Shown piece after piece: positions 24,772-39,600 of a DNA stretch of 64,000 bases. The stretch is from Acanthaster planci. Its lineage: Eukaryota > Echinodermata > Asteroidea > Valvatida > Acanthasteridae. Position 1 is the first letter of the stretch. Each line of letters starts with the position of its first letter. The position numbers were made by a program, and so were the translations under genes. The stretch spans positions 1,870,240-1,934,239 of the forward strand of contig NW_019091358.1 of NCBI RefSeq assembly GCF_001949145.1. The letters are read 5' to 3'. A model generated the notes under the pieces. That model did not search any database, was not told the DNA's origin, and saw only the letters and a list, made by a program, of their open reading frames with translations.

Positions 24772-27426
24772 GGCTGTGGAAACCAGTGGCGTAAATTTGT
24801 GGCGAAAATTGGGGAGATGGGGGATTCGTGGGGGGGGGTGCTGACACAATATAGATGTCCATGATACAGATGTACATCCTTAATATTATGTATTTCATTT
24901 CTGCAGAATCTTACATCAGAACTGCATATTTATGGCTTTTTTAATTGTCCACCCTTCTGCGTGCTTTTGAGTACATTTTCGCTGTTTGAAGTCCTAAAAT
25001 CAGATTCGATTCAACATGTAATGTGGAAGTTGTTTATTCAGACACTAACATCAATATTTCTCAATTGTGTGACAAACTGTGGAAAGCTCGAGTTGTTACT
25101 TTATTGCACATTAATTTAAACGTGTTAACAACGAAGGGAAAAATCTGTTTTTTCCCCCAATGACAAATACATATAAACTACGTGTAACGATGCGAAAAAA
25201 GGTCAGGAGATATCAAAGTAACTGCAAAATTTCACAATAATCCATTTTAAATTATAGACAAAAGTACTCTTCTATCAAAATAATCTTTTCCGTTTTCTGT
25301 TGTTCACCCTTCGCAATTAAGGGGGAAAATACACATAAAGTTTCCCATTTAAAATGCCTGCTCATGTCTGGTACATGCAACACGAACAATTACACAATAC
25401 TATGAAAACAAAGGTAAGGAAAGGACCATACCGTTTAAAACATAAAATCAAATTTCAAGCAAAGTGTTAAAAATCATTTGCTATTCCTGACCATGTAAAA
25501 GATCTCAAAAAAATCGCCATGTTCAACTCTGCAAAACTTGACAAAAAATAATCTGACTCTTCTTACAAGAGTTTTCAACTTTCAGCATGCACTGGGTGTT
25601 TCAAGACAGGTATGAACAAAGGGGAATACAACTTCTTATAAGCAAATCACATTCTAGTACTATCAATACACTTCGTGGATCAGTGTTCTTAAAACGAGTT
25701 GTCTTCTAAATTGCTAAAATATACTTGAGTTAGTGTGGATAAAATCAACAGTGACTAATTTTGCATAGTGAATCACAAAAGAACACTTGAAAGTGTTGAC
25801 ATCATGCGGAATTGTCATCAAGTACAAACTCTCATTATGCAACGCCTGGGGAAAAAAGTCACACCGTCCACACTGCAGAAATGGAATGGTCAATGCCAAA
25901 GGTTGATGGATCAATCGACATTGCATTCTCCATTTGCACATTCACCCCGTCCGTGACGCTATAACACAGCTCTTCGTGTAAAAATTGTGGTGAATAGGAA
26001 ATAATCAGGATTTGCAAGGACAATACAGGACTTTCACTCAGTACTTTTTCAACCCTCGCATAAAAGGTAACAATGTTTCAAATAATTATGTGTATGAAAT
26101 TATTCCCCCAGCTGTACTCCTGAACATTATTTATACATGTATGTGGTTATCTGTATTCCATTGACGTTGAGTGCTCTGCAGCTAGCAAAACTCGCTGTGG
26201 CACAAACAGAATAAGGTAAAAAAAAAGGGGGGGAAAAGTAATGTAACTAAGCAAGAAATACATTAATTGTCACTTATCCAATCTACAAACGTTACTTCCC
26301 TATAAAGTGAAAAAGGAGACATACAAAACTTGTCTTGTGTAAACATTTGTTTTTAAATACGGACAAACTGCAAAATGTTTTGTAGACCTTTGGTCATGTT
26401 AAGTAAAATCTTTGGAACAGCATTGATATTTACACAGAAACTACATTTAGTGTTTACACAAATTATACTTCTTTACATAAAAGATCATGGAATCTATCAG
26501 AAGGCAACTGTGCACAATGTGATAAAAATATAGAATATGACACGTTAAAAATGCATATTGACTATACCATCTCTAGAGATGATACATGAACAGAAAATGT
26601 CATACTCAAACTGTGCATTAACTGTTCACAGGATTCAGATTTTATTCAAACTATTTAGTCAGTTCCTTGGAACGGCAGTTATGTAGATGTCCTACACCCT
26701 TATTTCAGATTGCATGCACAATGTGGATGAAGGAATCACACCATTTCAGACTGACAGAGATCTCAATCTGACATTGTCAATCAGCCAGGAAGGTGAGGGT
26801 GCTGCACGTGGATTTCATTTTGGTTTTCCCCAAAAGCAAAAACTCACTTCATTGGACCTTCCTTACAGAATAAGACAACTGGTGCTCGTGATAATCGGTG
26901 CTCATGGCATAACATCAGTGCTCGGTAACAATTGTAAGATTGCTCAATTAATCGAAGTGCAAACTGCACTGTGACGAAACAACATAACAGGACTCGGTTA
27001 CCTAGAGTTTATTATACTTCTAAATCATTCTACATGTGGCTTGCCTCTTCAACTGAGTCTTGCAACTCTTCCTTCAGTATTTGTTCTATTTTTCGACTTG
27101 CATTGATCTTGCTTGCTGGATCACTGTTAAACCCATGAGCCAGGGAAAAAGTGATGGTGATGCATCTCATTTTGAAAAAGGTTACAGTTGAGTCTATCGC
27201 CAGTCCTCAAAAGACGCTACAAGTCCATCACAAGTCATCCAGTCTGAAGCCAAGCTAAATATTGCTCATCTAGTCACTTCTGACTGGACTAGTGACTGGA
27301 CTCACGAAAGGACTTATGACTGAACATGTGCAGGGATGACTGGACTTGTCATGGACTGCACTACAAAGTCCAGGCTGATGGTGAATTGCTTCTAAAAATT
27401 GTACTTCACTGATTCCTTATTTCTCA
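24772..27426. other. 3' flank of the dehydrogenase gene; no separate gene seen
   Basis: AT-rich. It contains another CAGTGGCGTAAA end near 24785. On the minus strand, downstream of the dehydrogenase stop, are a cluster of GACTGGACT-type motifs (about 27225-27375) and an AATAAA at 27008-27013 that could serve as the polyadenylation signal. A 95-codon plus-strand frame at 26687-26974 lies opposite this presumed 3' UTR and shows no domain. Confidence 0.45.
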
Positions 27427-27614
27427 CTATTCTGTGAATGTTGGATCCAGGGCAACTCTCCAGAAACGCCCCTGAATGGACTCTTGTACGGCAGACTCAA
27501 ACTGGTTCAGGGAGAATGCAGGCCCTACCAGCTGCTCGTAAGGGTACTTGTTGGCCGTACGTGCCAGAAATGCGACAGCCTCATCGAGATGTTGATGACT
27601 GTAATTATGGATAC
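27427..27614 (-). CDS. Dehydrogenase exon 7 and stop
   Basis: 188 nt after GATTACAG. Completes the Gly of KG|IHNYSHQHLDEAVAF, then YPYEQLVGPAFSLNQFESA and RVALDP before a TAG stop. This is the classic C-terminal MDR pattern (L-V-x-x-x-F-x-L and R-V-A-x-x-P). Confidence 0.9.
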
Positions 27615-30600
27615 CTGTAATCCATGAACATGGTGAAGTGGTGAAGTTTGAAAAGTACATATTTACACATATTGGATCTTAGCAAATATCAAACTAATAA
27701 TAAAATAAACAAATAAACCATTGTCATGCATATTCCATCATACTGAAATGATCAATGTTTCATGCACAAGTCTCACACTAAGTTTTATGTAGGTTTTCAA
27801 ATTTGCTGTTGTTTTAGGGCATTTCTCCAATTGGATTAGAGGATATTGATTGTCTTGAAGAGATTACGTCATTATTAAACAACTCAATGCAATAAGGTTG
27901 AGAGTTTTGAGGACTGTACCATTTAGTTACTTGTCACATTGATAAGTCTCCAACATTCTCCAAAAAAGTTCTTAATGCCATGCCAGTCAATTTTTCTTCA
28001 AAGATGAAATGAGTAGTAAGGACCTTTCCCACTAAACAATACAAAGATACACGTACGTACATAATTTCTGGGTGTATGTTTTGGTTTCCTTGAAATTTTT
28101 CCAACTGCACAAGGACGGCTGACCGACTGAAGCAGGTATGCTGTGCTCTTTGGTACTCTCTATTTTACATCCTCAGGCGCACTTGTTTCCTATTTGTGTG
28201 GACTGCACAAATGTTGGAATAGACCTTGTGGGGACCAGACTCCTCTGGGAACACATTTGTGTCCCAAGAACTCGATCTTGACTTTATTAACGATTGCTAA
28301 GATTCTCCTTTTCATCATCATGAGGCTAGTCATGTCTTTACATGGATCCAGTAAGAAGACCATCACAAGAACCAGGATTAATAAAGGGATGCTTTCAACT
28401 GCATTCCTTGTGACTGGAAGATTGGATGGCTTTCTGATGGGTGTGCTTAGACTTGTCCTGAACTCAACAATGGCCCTGACATTCAGGAATCGTAAAATCC
28501 TTATTTCCTTTTTGTTTTTATGTTTTGATAATTTTTACCAACAATGCCTGGTAAAGAGAGATACACATGTGTCCCGCAACTCACAACCCATTCTTGGAAG
28601 AAACCTTCCCTATTAGCCTCTGCAGTGGATGAACCTTGAGGAACCTTTTTTATCTTTCAACGTGTTCAAGAGGCAATCTACATCACATGCATGTGCAATG
28701 CAACAATAAGCTAGGCTTTTTTGACCTCTCCATATCTTCAAGATGTATTTTTTTTCAAGATATATTTTTTTGGGGGGTTGGGGAGAAGTTAATTATACAT
28801 AACAGGTTTTGCCCTTACCCAACGTATATTAACCCTCCTATGCTGAAGTCATTCTTTGGGTCATTTGGGGAACACCTCAAAGAAGTCACTCACAGGAATA
28901 TCNNNNNNNNNNNNNNNNNNNNNNNNNNNNNNNNNNNNNNNNNNNNNNNNNNNNNNNNNNNNNNNNNNNNNNNNNNNNNNNNNNNNNNNNNNNNNNNNNN
29001 NNNNNNNNNNNNNNNNNNNNNNNNNNNNNNNNNNNNNNNNNNNNNNNNNNNNNNNNNNNNNNNNNNNNNNNNNNNNNNNNNNNNNNNNNNNNNNNNNNNN
29101 NNNNNNNNNNNNNNNNNNNNNNNNNNNNNNNNNNNNNNNNNCTCCATATCTCTTGCAAAAATCCTCCCCAATAGGGGGATTTTGAAGAGTCTCAAAAAGC
29201 ATGGCCAAATGTAAACAAGACCCTCGATGAAACAATTCATCTCCATTTGGAGGAACATATGCTCTGGCTTTACTTTCCAAAACTAAAGAAGGTTGACCCC
29301 TCACTTCCATGTTACCTTTGATCGTCAGGCACTTTCGGATGATGTCCTCTGCTGTAACATTCAGACATGAATCCGGATGCACGAGGCCGGCCAGAATGTA
29401 TGTGCCACCTGGTTTCAGGAGCAGCATTCCCAAATTTATGGCAGCACCCACACCACAAACCTCCAAACAAGAAGTAAGAAAACAAACTGGGCTGACTTTG
29501 TTTCTGTGTCTCTTTCTTGATTGAAACAAGGAAAGCTATCACCACAGTTACCAGTCACAATCTTTCAGTAAGTGGTCCATTTTGTTTATTAGAAGCTTGG
29601 TGGGGAGTCCAAAAAATAAACCTGATAATGTATATACATGTACATGTACCAATGCAGTGACAACAGAAGAGTTCAGATGCAAAATCAAAAAATCAATTTT
29701 CAACCTTTTGAGAAAATTGGCTTTAAAAATAGGGAGCACATACTGTAGCTTGGTACACTAGCGGGGACTGCCCATTCCATTGTGTCTCCAGACCTCTATA
29801 AAATTTTAAAGATATTGCTCAACCATGGAGGATATCTATGTCAAATTAGGCTTATGTGTAACAGAAAACTCACTAAACCAAAATTAAAATGATTTTTGCC
29901 ATCTGACCAATTTTTAAAATGACGTTCAGAACCATATTTCCCAGGCTGGATAATTAAAAATGTCCTCATCCATCTAAAAATTGTCATTGAGGGCAGCATG
30001 TGAATCGGCCAGAATTATGGCGTGATATGTGGGAAAAGTTCCGGCGGGGTATTTTACAGTAACCATGCACGATGTTATAGGAAAACATGTCTCATCATGT
30101 CCTCCACAGATAATATCAATGTTGCTGGAAATCGCATTGTTGATGGCATCTGCATCCCTTATCCTTAAATTCGTACTAAAATTGGTTTGGCAAAACCACT
30201 TCAGTGCTGCTGATGTCGTTGACAAGATTATTCTTATCATAGGAGTGAAAAAAACAACGCATCATCAGGGTCGCTGTCAGAAAACACACCGATGCTGCGA
30301 CTGGTAGGCTCAGAGCCCATCATTATTGTACACATGCTGTAAAGCAGCAAACAGTCATTGGTAATCCAACTCCCACATACATCAAACTTTATGGAATGGC
30401 AAAATGAAAATGGTGACTGTTGTTCTTCTTTTTGAGTTGGCCAGAACCTCCAACCGGCTAACGTTTTTTGTATTGAGTTTTAAACACAAAGTTTTGAGAC
30501 TTTGTCTCTGTGATTTATACGGGTATACTCTATATTATAAGATATATGGCAGAAATATGCCATCCATTATTGCACTACATCTTTAATCTAAAAAGAATTA

Positions 30601-33600
30601 GGTCAAGTAAAAGCTTTGTGGTGGCACCATGCACAGATATCTCATTTGTGAGTATCTGTCGCTCTGCAAAGACCGGAGGGTACTCAATGTTTTGGACAGT
30701 ATGCTCTGTGGTTGGGAGAGTGTCTTGACAACAGACAGAGCGTACTATCCAAAACGTTGAGTACCCTAGAGTTCACAAGAGATATCCCTGCATGGTGCTA
30801 CCGCAAACCTTTTATTTAACTTGCTACCTTCACCATGAAAAGTTCCAAAGCTCATCAGAATTGAAGTCAATCAGAAACAATTGTTAAGCAAATAGGTTTT
30901 TACATTGGAATTTATCAGTTTTGAACCTGACATTCAACTGCAATTCAAACAGACATGTGCCTGCAGAAAAGGAGCAGTGTCCAACAAGGAAAGATTTACC
31001 TTCTGCTTCACAACACTGTCACAACAACATGTCACAAAAGCTTCCAGAATTGGCCATTCCAGCAGCAAATTCTAGCCAGAAACAAATAGCAACTAAACCG
31101 ACACCTACAAGATATCTGTTTGGATACCAATGTACTGTACCTCAATCACGGCATCAACTGCACCATCTTGAAGTACTTCACTTTCTTTTCCTACAAAAAT
31201 AAAACACAGTGAAGTGAAAAAGGGGTCTGATGTAAGTTTCAAAGATTATAGCTTGCATAAATTCTATTACAGTTTATGACAGCTGTAGTACTTCACCATG
31301 TAGAATTTCTTTCAAATACATGCAACACAATAGCAACACAGAGAAGCAAAATATTGAAAATTCTTCTCATAAATACCTACTTTTTTTAGTTACAGGGAAC
31401 AGGGACAAACCACAGAATATATGTTGTACTAATCAGCCATGTCACAGGCCACATTTTTAAGCTGAGTCAAGTTCCATCTTCATTCCACATGGAAAGTACT
31501 TGAATAGCAGGATTCATGTAAATGTACATTGAAGGCAAATGTTCACTTCTAGAAAAAACTTAAAATGTAATATGCACTTATGATGAAATTAAGCCTATTT
31601 ACTCAGAAGAAAGAACCATATGCGGTCAGCAATGTCGTGAACCTCTACAGACAAGATCTACTTTTTTCTGGTATATTTAACTTTTTCTTCGTCTTAATTT
31701 ATGACATACCACTTTTGGCTATCTTTGACTTTAACAATAGGTAATTTGAGTTTTTGTTCATACACGTCCATTATTGTTTCTGAACATACAGTAGAAGCAG
31801 TGGACAAAAGTTCTAAATTTCTTCAGCTCTACATTAAATTAATTTAATTTGTTGAGACTTGTTTCATTTTATTCATTCACTGAAATGTAAAACTGAAGTT
31901 TTATAAAGGTTCATTAGGCTAAACTTGATGCTTGATCTCTCAATGCTTGCTCACACATAAAAAAAAGTGGCAGTAATGTCAGAAAATTGCATGAGTCTGA
32001 ATAATATTAGTTCACACAGGGTTCAGGGAAAGGTTTTTGAAGGAATGTTTAATTTTAGCACTGACAAAAAAAAACAGTGAACTTACCGGATGGAATTGGG
32101 ATCCCTCCAAAGAGTGGGACCATCTTTAACCTGTTAGCCTTGGGATCAGTGCAGTAAATCTGACCAAAGCCAGCATCATGTAACAATGCGCAGGCGTAGA
32201 TTCCCAGCAGTCCAGCACCCTGATTGAAAGAGAAAAGCACATTCATGACTGATATTCGATTCTCATTTATCATTCGTTATTTTCAATTCATAAATGCTTG
32301 GGATAGTTTTTCTATTCCTATTGGCTGAAATGCATCACCTGACTGTGTATTAACATTTGATAATGCCTGTTGAGAAGTGATAATGCCCACTGCGTAATTC
32401 ACACGCTAGTACATGGATACTAGAGAGTCACGAGTCTGTGTGCGTGCAATGCACGCGCACCAAGTTCATTGAAGGGGATTCTATTGGACAACTTTCAAAA
32501 GGAATATAAAAATAGAGGGAGCTGTTCGGGAAAATGAAAGTAAAGTGTAAAACAAAATCGTTGGAAATCCATCATACACTGTATGTTGAATTCTTTTAAC
32601 TCTGTGAGTAAAAAGGTATTGATGAATGGGAATATATACAATGTACGTGCTGAACCGGTCTGAAACGCATGTTTGAAATTGGCCGAGCACATATTTATTC
32701 CTTTAATCTGCAATGAGTGAATATCTGCAGGGACACATGTACAAGTAACAATATTCCCTTTGAATCTGCGTTGTTTCCCTTTGAATCTGCGTTGTTCCAC
32801 ATAGAACCTTGCATATTCATCATTTTATGCTGGTGCTACTCAGAATCAGACTCAAAACAGATTCAACACAACTGTCAATGTGTATTAACTGTACATACAT
32901 GTATCTGTAACCTCACGACATGAACCTCAAAAGGTTCGAGAAATCATTAACATTTTCAGACAAATATTTTTAGATGTATAAATGTACAGTATCCCAACAT
33001 TCAAAGTAACATGCAAGAAAAAGGAGGTAGAGAAATGGCTCACGTACACTATACTGCCAACAGCTGCTTACGAGAACTTTAAGATTTTTAAGAAAAAAAT
33101 TATTTGCTGCATGTTTCACATTCAAGCTACCATTTTTTTGTGATTGGAACAACTTCCAGCAATTTTGCCATCTTACATTCTGAAGGTGCCACAGATTTTC
33201 AAGAAAGATGTACATGTACACACATGTACATGTACTACCCACATTAAAGACGGCAATGGAGTTGGTTTTAAGGCTACATGCACACGTACTCTTTGGGGGG
33301 GGGAGTTAGTGAAGTGCAAGGTTTAATTATCACTTCCTGGACCTGAGGCACATGACAAGACAAAAATCATTTTTCAAGCAAACCCTGTTCTTCTTTTCAT
33401 CAGGCACGTAGGAAGATGATTCTACCAGGGTGTGGGCAGTAAATGAAATCCCTTTGTAGGGAGGCCAATGCATGTGATTGTGAGCGCATAGTGCGAAACC
33501 TGTGTGGTGTGGGGTCGGCAAGTTTTTGTAAGGTTTTGTGCACTGTGGTGCATGATATATAAGCCTCACTGGAAGATTTCTTGAGCAATCGTTTTTTGAA

Positions 33601-36600
33601 ATGTCAGCATTTCAAATTCATGTTTGACAGTTTAAAAAAAATAAGTAAATTATTGTAAGATTCGATGTAATAATTAAATTTTCAAAAAATGACATAATGT
33701 ACATGTATCTTAAACTGGTCATTATGAAGGTGATGTTTTGTAAACTTGTAACAGGAAAAGTGTCTCACAGAAGCATAAAACATAACAAAATCAAGAACCC
33801 AAATTTGCCAACGGGAATGGTGGTCACCCTAAAATAAGTATTGGAAATTCTAAACACTCATAAATGGAGTTTTCCTTTTAAGAAAAAAAAAGGAAATTGT
33901 GCACAAACCAGCTGTGATATTAAAGCTTTGCCTTAGATGACATCACAAACTTGACGAAATGCACAAGCTTTAAATTTTTAAGTTTAAACTAGTATGGGGA
34001 TATGTTTCAGTAAAACTTTTATTTACTTGAGGAAACCCCCAAAAGAGAGTGGTCATAGTGAAAACAATCATACTTTGCCTCAACTATCAAAACATTCAAA
34101 GAAAGAAACCTGTAGATATTTCAATTTTTGGATAAGAAGTGATGGCTCTGTCCCATTCACAGATGCTTTATGGATTGATTTTTGGAATAAACTTTGAAGG
34201 TTTTCAAAAAAACACACGTTTATTCGAGGGTGTGTTATTGTGGGATTTATTTCTACGTAGAGACTGTAGCAGAGCCGCAGGAGGGTAGAAATAATAGGAA
34301 GAAATTAAAATATTGTACATGTAGACATGGAGACCAGCTCCATCCAAATCTGTTGTCTAGAGCTAGATCTATGGCTTCGCTCCATAGGAAATACACAGAG
34401 ACACCGAGAAAATACATGTAGACCTAGCCATGAGCTCTGGATGCCTGTTTCAGACATTGACATGGCCTGCGATGCAGTTCCTACATCTGTGCTTTTCATT
34501 ATTAATAATGATTCAGCAGTGATAAAGATACACATTTATGCATTTAGGAATTTGCACATCAGCTCAGAGATTAATGTTAAGTCTACATGTACATGTACGA
34601 TAGACAAAAACACACAATGCCAATGGACCACACTTTTTTTCATTACACACAAGCACATGTACATGTACATTAATTTCAATCAAACATAAATATGGGTGGA
34701 ATAGAAAACTATTATTGTTACAAAGAAGCTGTATTAAAACATGCATGTACATGAGCAAAAGCAACATCTTATGGTTTTAGTAGAGAAATGGAAATAAATA
34801 TATTGACACATCCATACATGAATATAAACATTTATCTGCAAGTTATACTACGGTGAACACTGCAACCAAACAACATTATCTCTGAAAAATGACAGTTGAT
34901 CTGTGTCTTAAAAAATAAACTGCAAAGTCAATGCTACACGTGCATGTGATTTTGTTCATCTATCACACTGTCAGGAACAATGATACATGTACATCTACAT
35001 GTAGGGTCAGTTTTTAAATGCAATCCCACCAATTTGGAGCTCATCAACCAACAAGTTATAACCTGAATTTCTTGTGACTGCAATCTAACCTGACAAGTTC
35101 CCTTTTTTTGTAGCAGTTCCCAATATCAATCAGGAACAGTTTAGTTTTCTTGTGATATTTTTCTTCTTCTTCCATCCTCCCTCATAAGCTTTGTACACTT
35201 TTTGTTCGCAAGGCCACTTTTGGAAACTAATCTGAATCTGATTACCTTCACTCTTGGAATACATATACATTGTGTAATAACCAAGATGTGCCTCAAAACT
35301 TGTCATCTTGATGACATCACCAGAAGCCACATGGCAGCACCACAGTTGCCATTTTAAAAGTCATCAATACACACCATGTATGAGTATGCATGCATCTCAG
35401 GATAAGTATATGTACCTGCAAGTCTGATAAGGCTGGACATTTGAACATATATACAAACCAAAATGCATTACCAGTAATTATGGCAGGGCATCATGATGAC
35501 ATTACCATGGAATTTCTTTTGAATTATAAGCTCTGAAGGTTTTGGGGATGAAGGTGGCTAATTTCATTTGAATTGTTTTTTCTTTTTTTATTTTTACAAT
35601 TCCTTTTAATGTATCTTGAGAACAAAACAAGTCATTTTCAAAATTCCTTTTGCAAAACCTCAAACTAGATGTGCATGTTTTCTAAAATGTACTGTGATGT
35701 CGTCATGACGCACATGCAATTTTTCAGTTTTTATAAGGGAGCATCCAATTGTCACTAAGCTTGAAGGGTAGGTATTATAAGCATATGTCCCCAAGACGAC
35801 AAGCTTAAAGTGACGTGGAAATGATATTCAAAAATGTAGTAATTTTTTAATATCCCTGTATCACATATTTTTCTTAAATCCATAAAACAAACAATATTAA
35901 TATTCTTTCTGCCATAGATTTAGCATATCATAGACGTTTGCACTCATTCTTAAATGTTGTATTTCATGTGAATGCTTTTCCAAGACTCAAGTAAGAAAGC
36001 ATGCAACCATCCGGAAACTTTGTTGGGAATGACATCACGATGACATTATCTGATTTTGTATGCATCTGCATATAGTATATTCATTTGGCATGTTTGGGGC
36101 TCATTTTCGAGTCATTTTAAGTCATTCAACTTCAAATTTTGCCCAGATGAAACTACATGTTTAAATGCCACCATATTTAGATTTCATTGAGTTACAGACC
36201 ATCATTAATTTTAACCATTTTAGAATAGCTCTGTGGATGTCCAGTTACAACAATTATATCAAATTTTTTGTTTGTTTTGTGTTTTCTGATTTTTTTTTTA
36301 AACATGTTCATGTTGGTCATCTTCTAAGCACACATGCATTTTCGAGCTGAATTTGGAACCTTCATGAATTTACTAAAAATAGTTAAAGCTTGCTCATCAG
36401 ATCCTCTGAACTTATGGTCTCATCTAAACTAAAGACGCAACCCTTCCCAATGTTATATTCCATCATATTCTGAAAATTCATCTAGATATACAATAACATG
36501 TACATTTTTGGAGGGGGGTTGGGGTTGTCACTTACATGTACATGTCGATGGATACACATTTTGAAAAACACTTCAACCAGGTACATGTATCATGTTAGTG

Positions 36601-39600
36601 TAGAGACAACAAACATGTCATTTGTAATTCATGCTCATGAGATAAGTGCTACTCTACACTGCAAAGACTGATTTCCTGTCTGATCTGTCAAGAATGGTTT
36701 TGCCAAGATACATGTACATGTACATGACAAATACCGGTAATTCCCATTCCCTGGTTTAAAACCAGTCTGAAGTTGGCAAATAATGTTCCAGGTATCTTTC
36801 CTCTCCTCCCTTTATTAAGCCACTTTTTTTTTCTTCCTAGCATGAGTACCTTTGTATTAGGTAGAAACAGTCAACAAGGAAGGGAGCAATGAGAGGTCAT
36901 TTCCCAATAGCAAATGCAACAAATCTAATTGTACGCTGTACAAATATGTACATGTATCAAGTACAGTACAAGTTTGACATCCCCCATCCCCTTAAATCGT
37001 ATTTACTTGCAAAATGTCTGAAGCACTAGCTGAATTCATCCTCTGTGTGCGTCACTGACACTTGTTTTCAAACCCCAATGCCTGTTATTACATGTAGTTT
37101 TCAGAGCATTTCTGTAGTCAGTTCCCAAGGTCACAGTCAAGGGTTTAAACTTACAAAAGGAATTCTTCTCATAGCTTTATTGTTTAGGCAGAGGAAGCTT
37201 CTCTAATCGATTCAAATGCAGTCTGTATAAAAGCAAACCTTTTATGATCAAAATTTCTTGAAGTGCACATTTCACTCAAATCCTCAAGGACGCTGTCATG
37301 GACATATTTCAAAGGATTTAAAAAAAAAAAACACTATTCCTTTTCAGAAAGAATTTTCACCAACATAACAGGAGCTGCCAGACTAGTGGTTTACTTAGGC
37401 TTGAGTACAGCAACTAAAAGCCAAAGGTTGTGCTCCAAAGAATGCTGAAAATCAACCTTCATCAACTTGTGAAGTAAGACAAACATAGTACAATTTCAAG
37501 ATCTTGACAAATTCCACACCCTAGCTTCTTGATAAGTACACCTCAGTTCATCACGTCTGTGAGAAGCTCATAATGGAAACCCACAGCTGGGAAAGCTGTT
37601 ACAAAACTTTGAAAAATCAAAGCCCAAAATGATGTTTTGCATTGGATTTTACAACATATTAGACAAGTTTTCTCCATACCTCTGACATATTGTATGTACC
37701 TGTACCTTGTTGGCTAACAAGATCTATTTTTTTTATGCCTTTAAGTCCATATCTGCCCCCATGCATTGTCTTTACCAACATTCCTGTTACAGCTCTCCCT
37801 GATCTGAGTCTTCTAACTCTGTTTACAAAGCTATCATTTACAGTACTTTTCGGATACAATGTTGGAAATATTATATGGTCTCAGACACAATAAAACATGA
37901 AATGCTGTCTGTTACAAATTGCTCCAAGAAGTTTCAATGAAGGTTTTTTGTAAAACACAGCAGAACAAGAGTGTGAATGGATATGCTGCATCAGCCTGCC
38001 AAAAGAAAATCTTGCTTTATTCGACTGCTAAAAATACAAGATCTGAGACTTTGAAATGCATGTGAAAATGGACAATACACACATGTTCATGCAAAGAAAT
38101 ATATCTACATGCAGTTCTGTGATTAAACTCGCAGATTTCTTTCTGAAACATGTACATGTAGTTTGGACCACATTGTTGTGTTCAGGTTGTCAAAGTTCAC
38201 AAAGTGCCTCAAGTCACTGGGGGGCGGGGCACTGGCGCCTGGCACTTCTATGTCATTTCCACTAGTTTCAGTGGCAGGGACCAGTGTTTCATGCACGCAT
38301 CTCCATGCATGCTTTTATCACACTCTGCATGCGATGAGTTTCTCCGTGTTTGGAGAACTTATGTAATGCTTACGAACAGCGCTTTATGTGGCTGTGCTGC
38401 ACATAACCTGCATGCTTGCCTGACTATGTTTCCAAAAAGTCACTTTTGATATACAATCTGTGTACATGTACATGTATTATGGGCCAAAGGACAATTACAT
38501 GCCAATTCAATTGCATAGTCATCTGGCAGCAAGCGTAAAGTGCAAAACCACATGTCAATTCACTTAAACAACCTTTAACCCTCCTCTCGGTCATAATTTT
38601 CACGGAAAGTCAAAATTCGATTCGCTGTCCCCTTATACATTTTGTAAACAGACTAGTTACCAACAGTCAAACCACAATTCTGGTTGGTAGCGGTACTATG
38701 ATTGGTCAAATTCCATCAACAGACAAAAGCAGGTACATGTAATTGGTGGACAAGGGGCACAGGCTTATCAATCATTGACAGTCAAAGCACAGCTATACAA
38801 ACATGTACGTGTACATGAAGCAAGTTATATCAGCAGTCACAGCAAGTCAATTATGCTTTATGTAGGCAAGTAACAGTTACATATAAAAAACAGTATATGT
38901 AACTGATTTTCACTGATAGAGCAACTTTGATCAGAATGGATGTTTGCACAGGAAGGTTCATCTATGGGGTTCATACTTTCTGAGCCATTAGTGGCATGCA
39001 TTCACGTGAGCAAATGTTCTTGTGGCCAGAGACTTCGCTTCCCCGAGCTCACCTGAATGAGAACCGTACTCTGTGGGGCCCTTTTGTGCTCGATGCTCCC
39101 AACCGCATTCACCATGGTTGCCAAGGCGCAGTTGACAGGGGCAGCCATCTTGTCGGTGACACTGTCTGGGAGCTTGACGATGCGAGTGCCTTCATGCAGG
39201 ATGATGTGGGAAGCATAGCAGCCGTTGAGGCCTGTCCGCCGGTGTATTGATGAATGGCCATACTATGCAGAAAACGGAACATTAACACTGGCAAGATGAC
39301 AGGATGCTTTCTAAGTGACTTGTGCTTCCTGTACAATATTTGCACCCAGGCTTGAGAACTGAATAGAGAAGGTATTTTGCTTAACTCAGTCAATTCAGAG
39401 AATCACTTCAGAGTTGACTGATTCAAGCAATACAAGCCAACAAGGCATGTACAACACATGGGAAAAAATGCAGCATACATGTATGGCGTAAGAATTTTAC
39501 TACTTTCAATGAATTTCATACAGATAAAAGCTCCTTGTAATTAAGCTGGCCTGTCCCATGCCATATTTCCTAGTAAAACGAACCATAAATGACTGAGAAT

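Larger units (their letters stand above)
29465..32000. other. Introns between dehydrogenase exons 4 and 6
   Basis: Apart from the microexon at 31141-31190 and the foldback element at 30604-30823, nothing recognised. An 88-codon minus frame at 29974-30240 lacks domain resemblance. Confidence 0.5.

Noticed and set aside
28143-28616. 157-codon plus-strand frame in the last dehydrogenase intron
   Set aside because: No ATG at its listed start that fits a gene, no recognisable domain or splice partner; probably chance.
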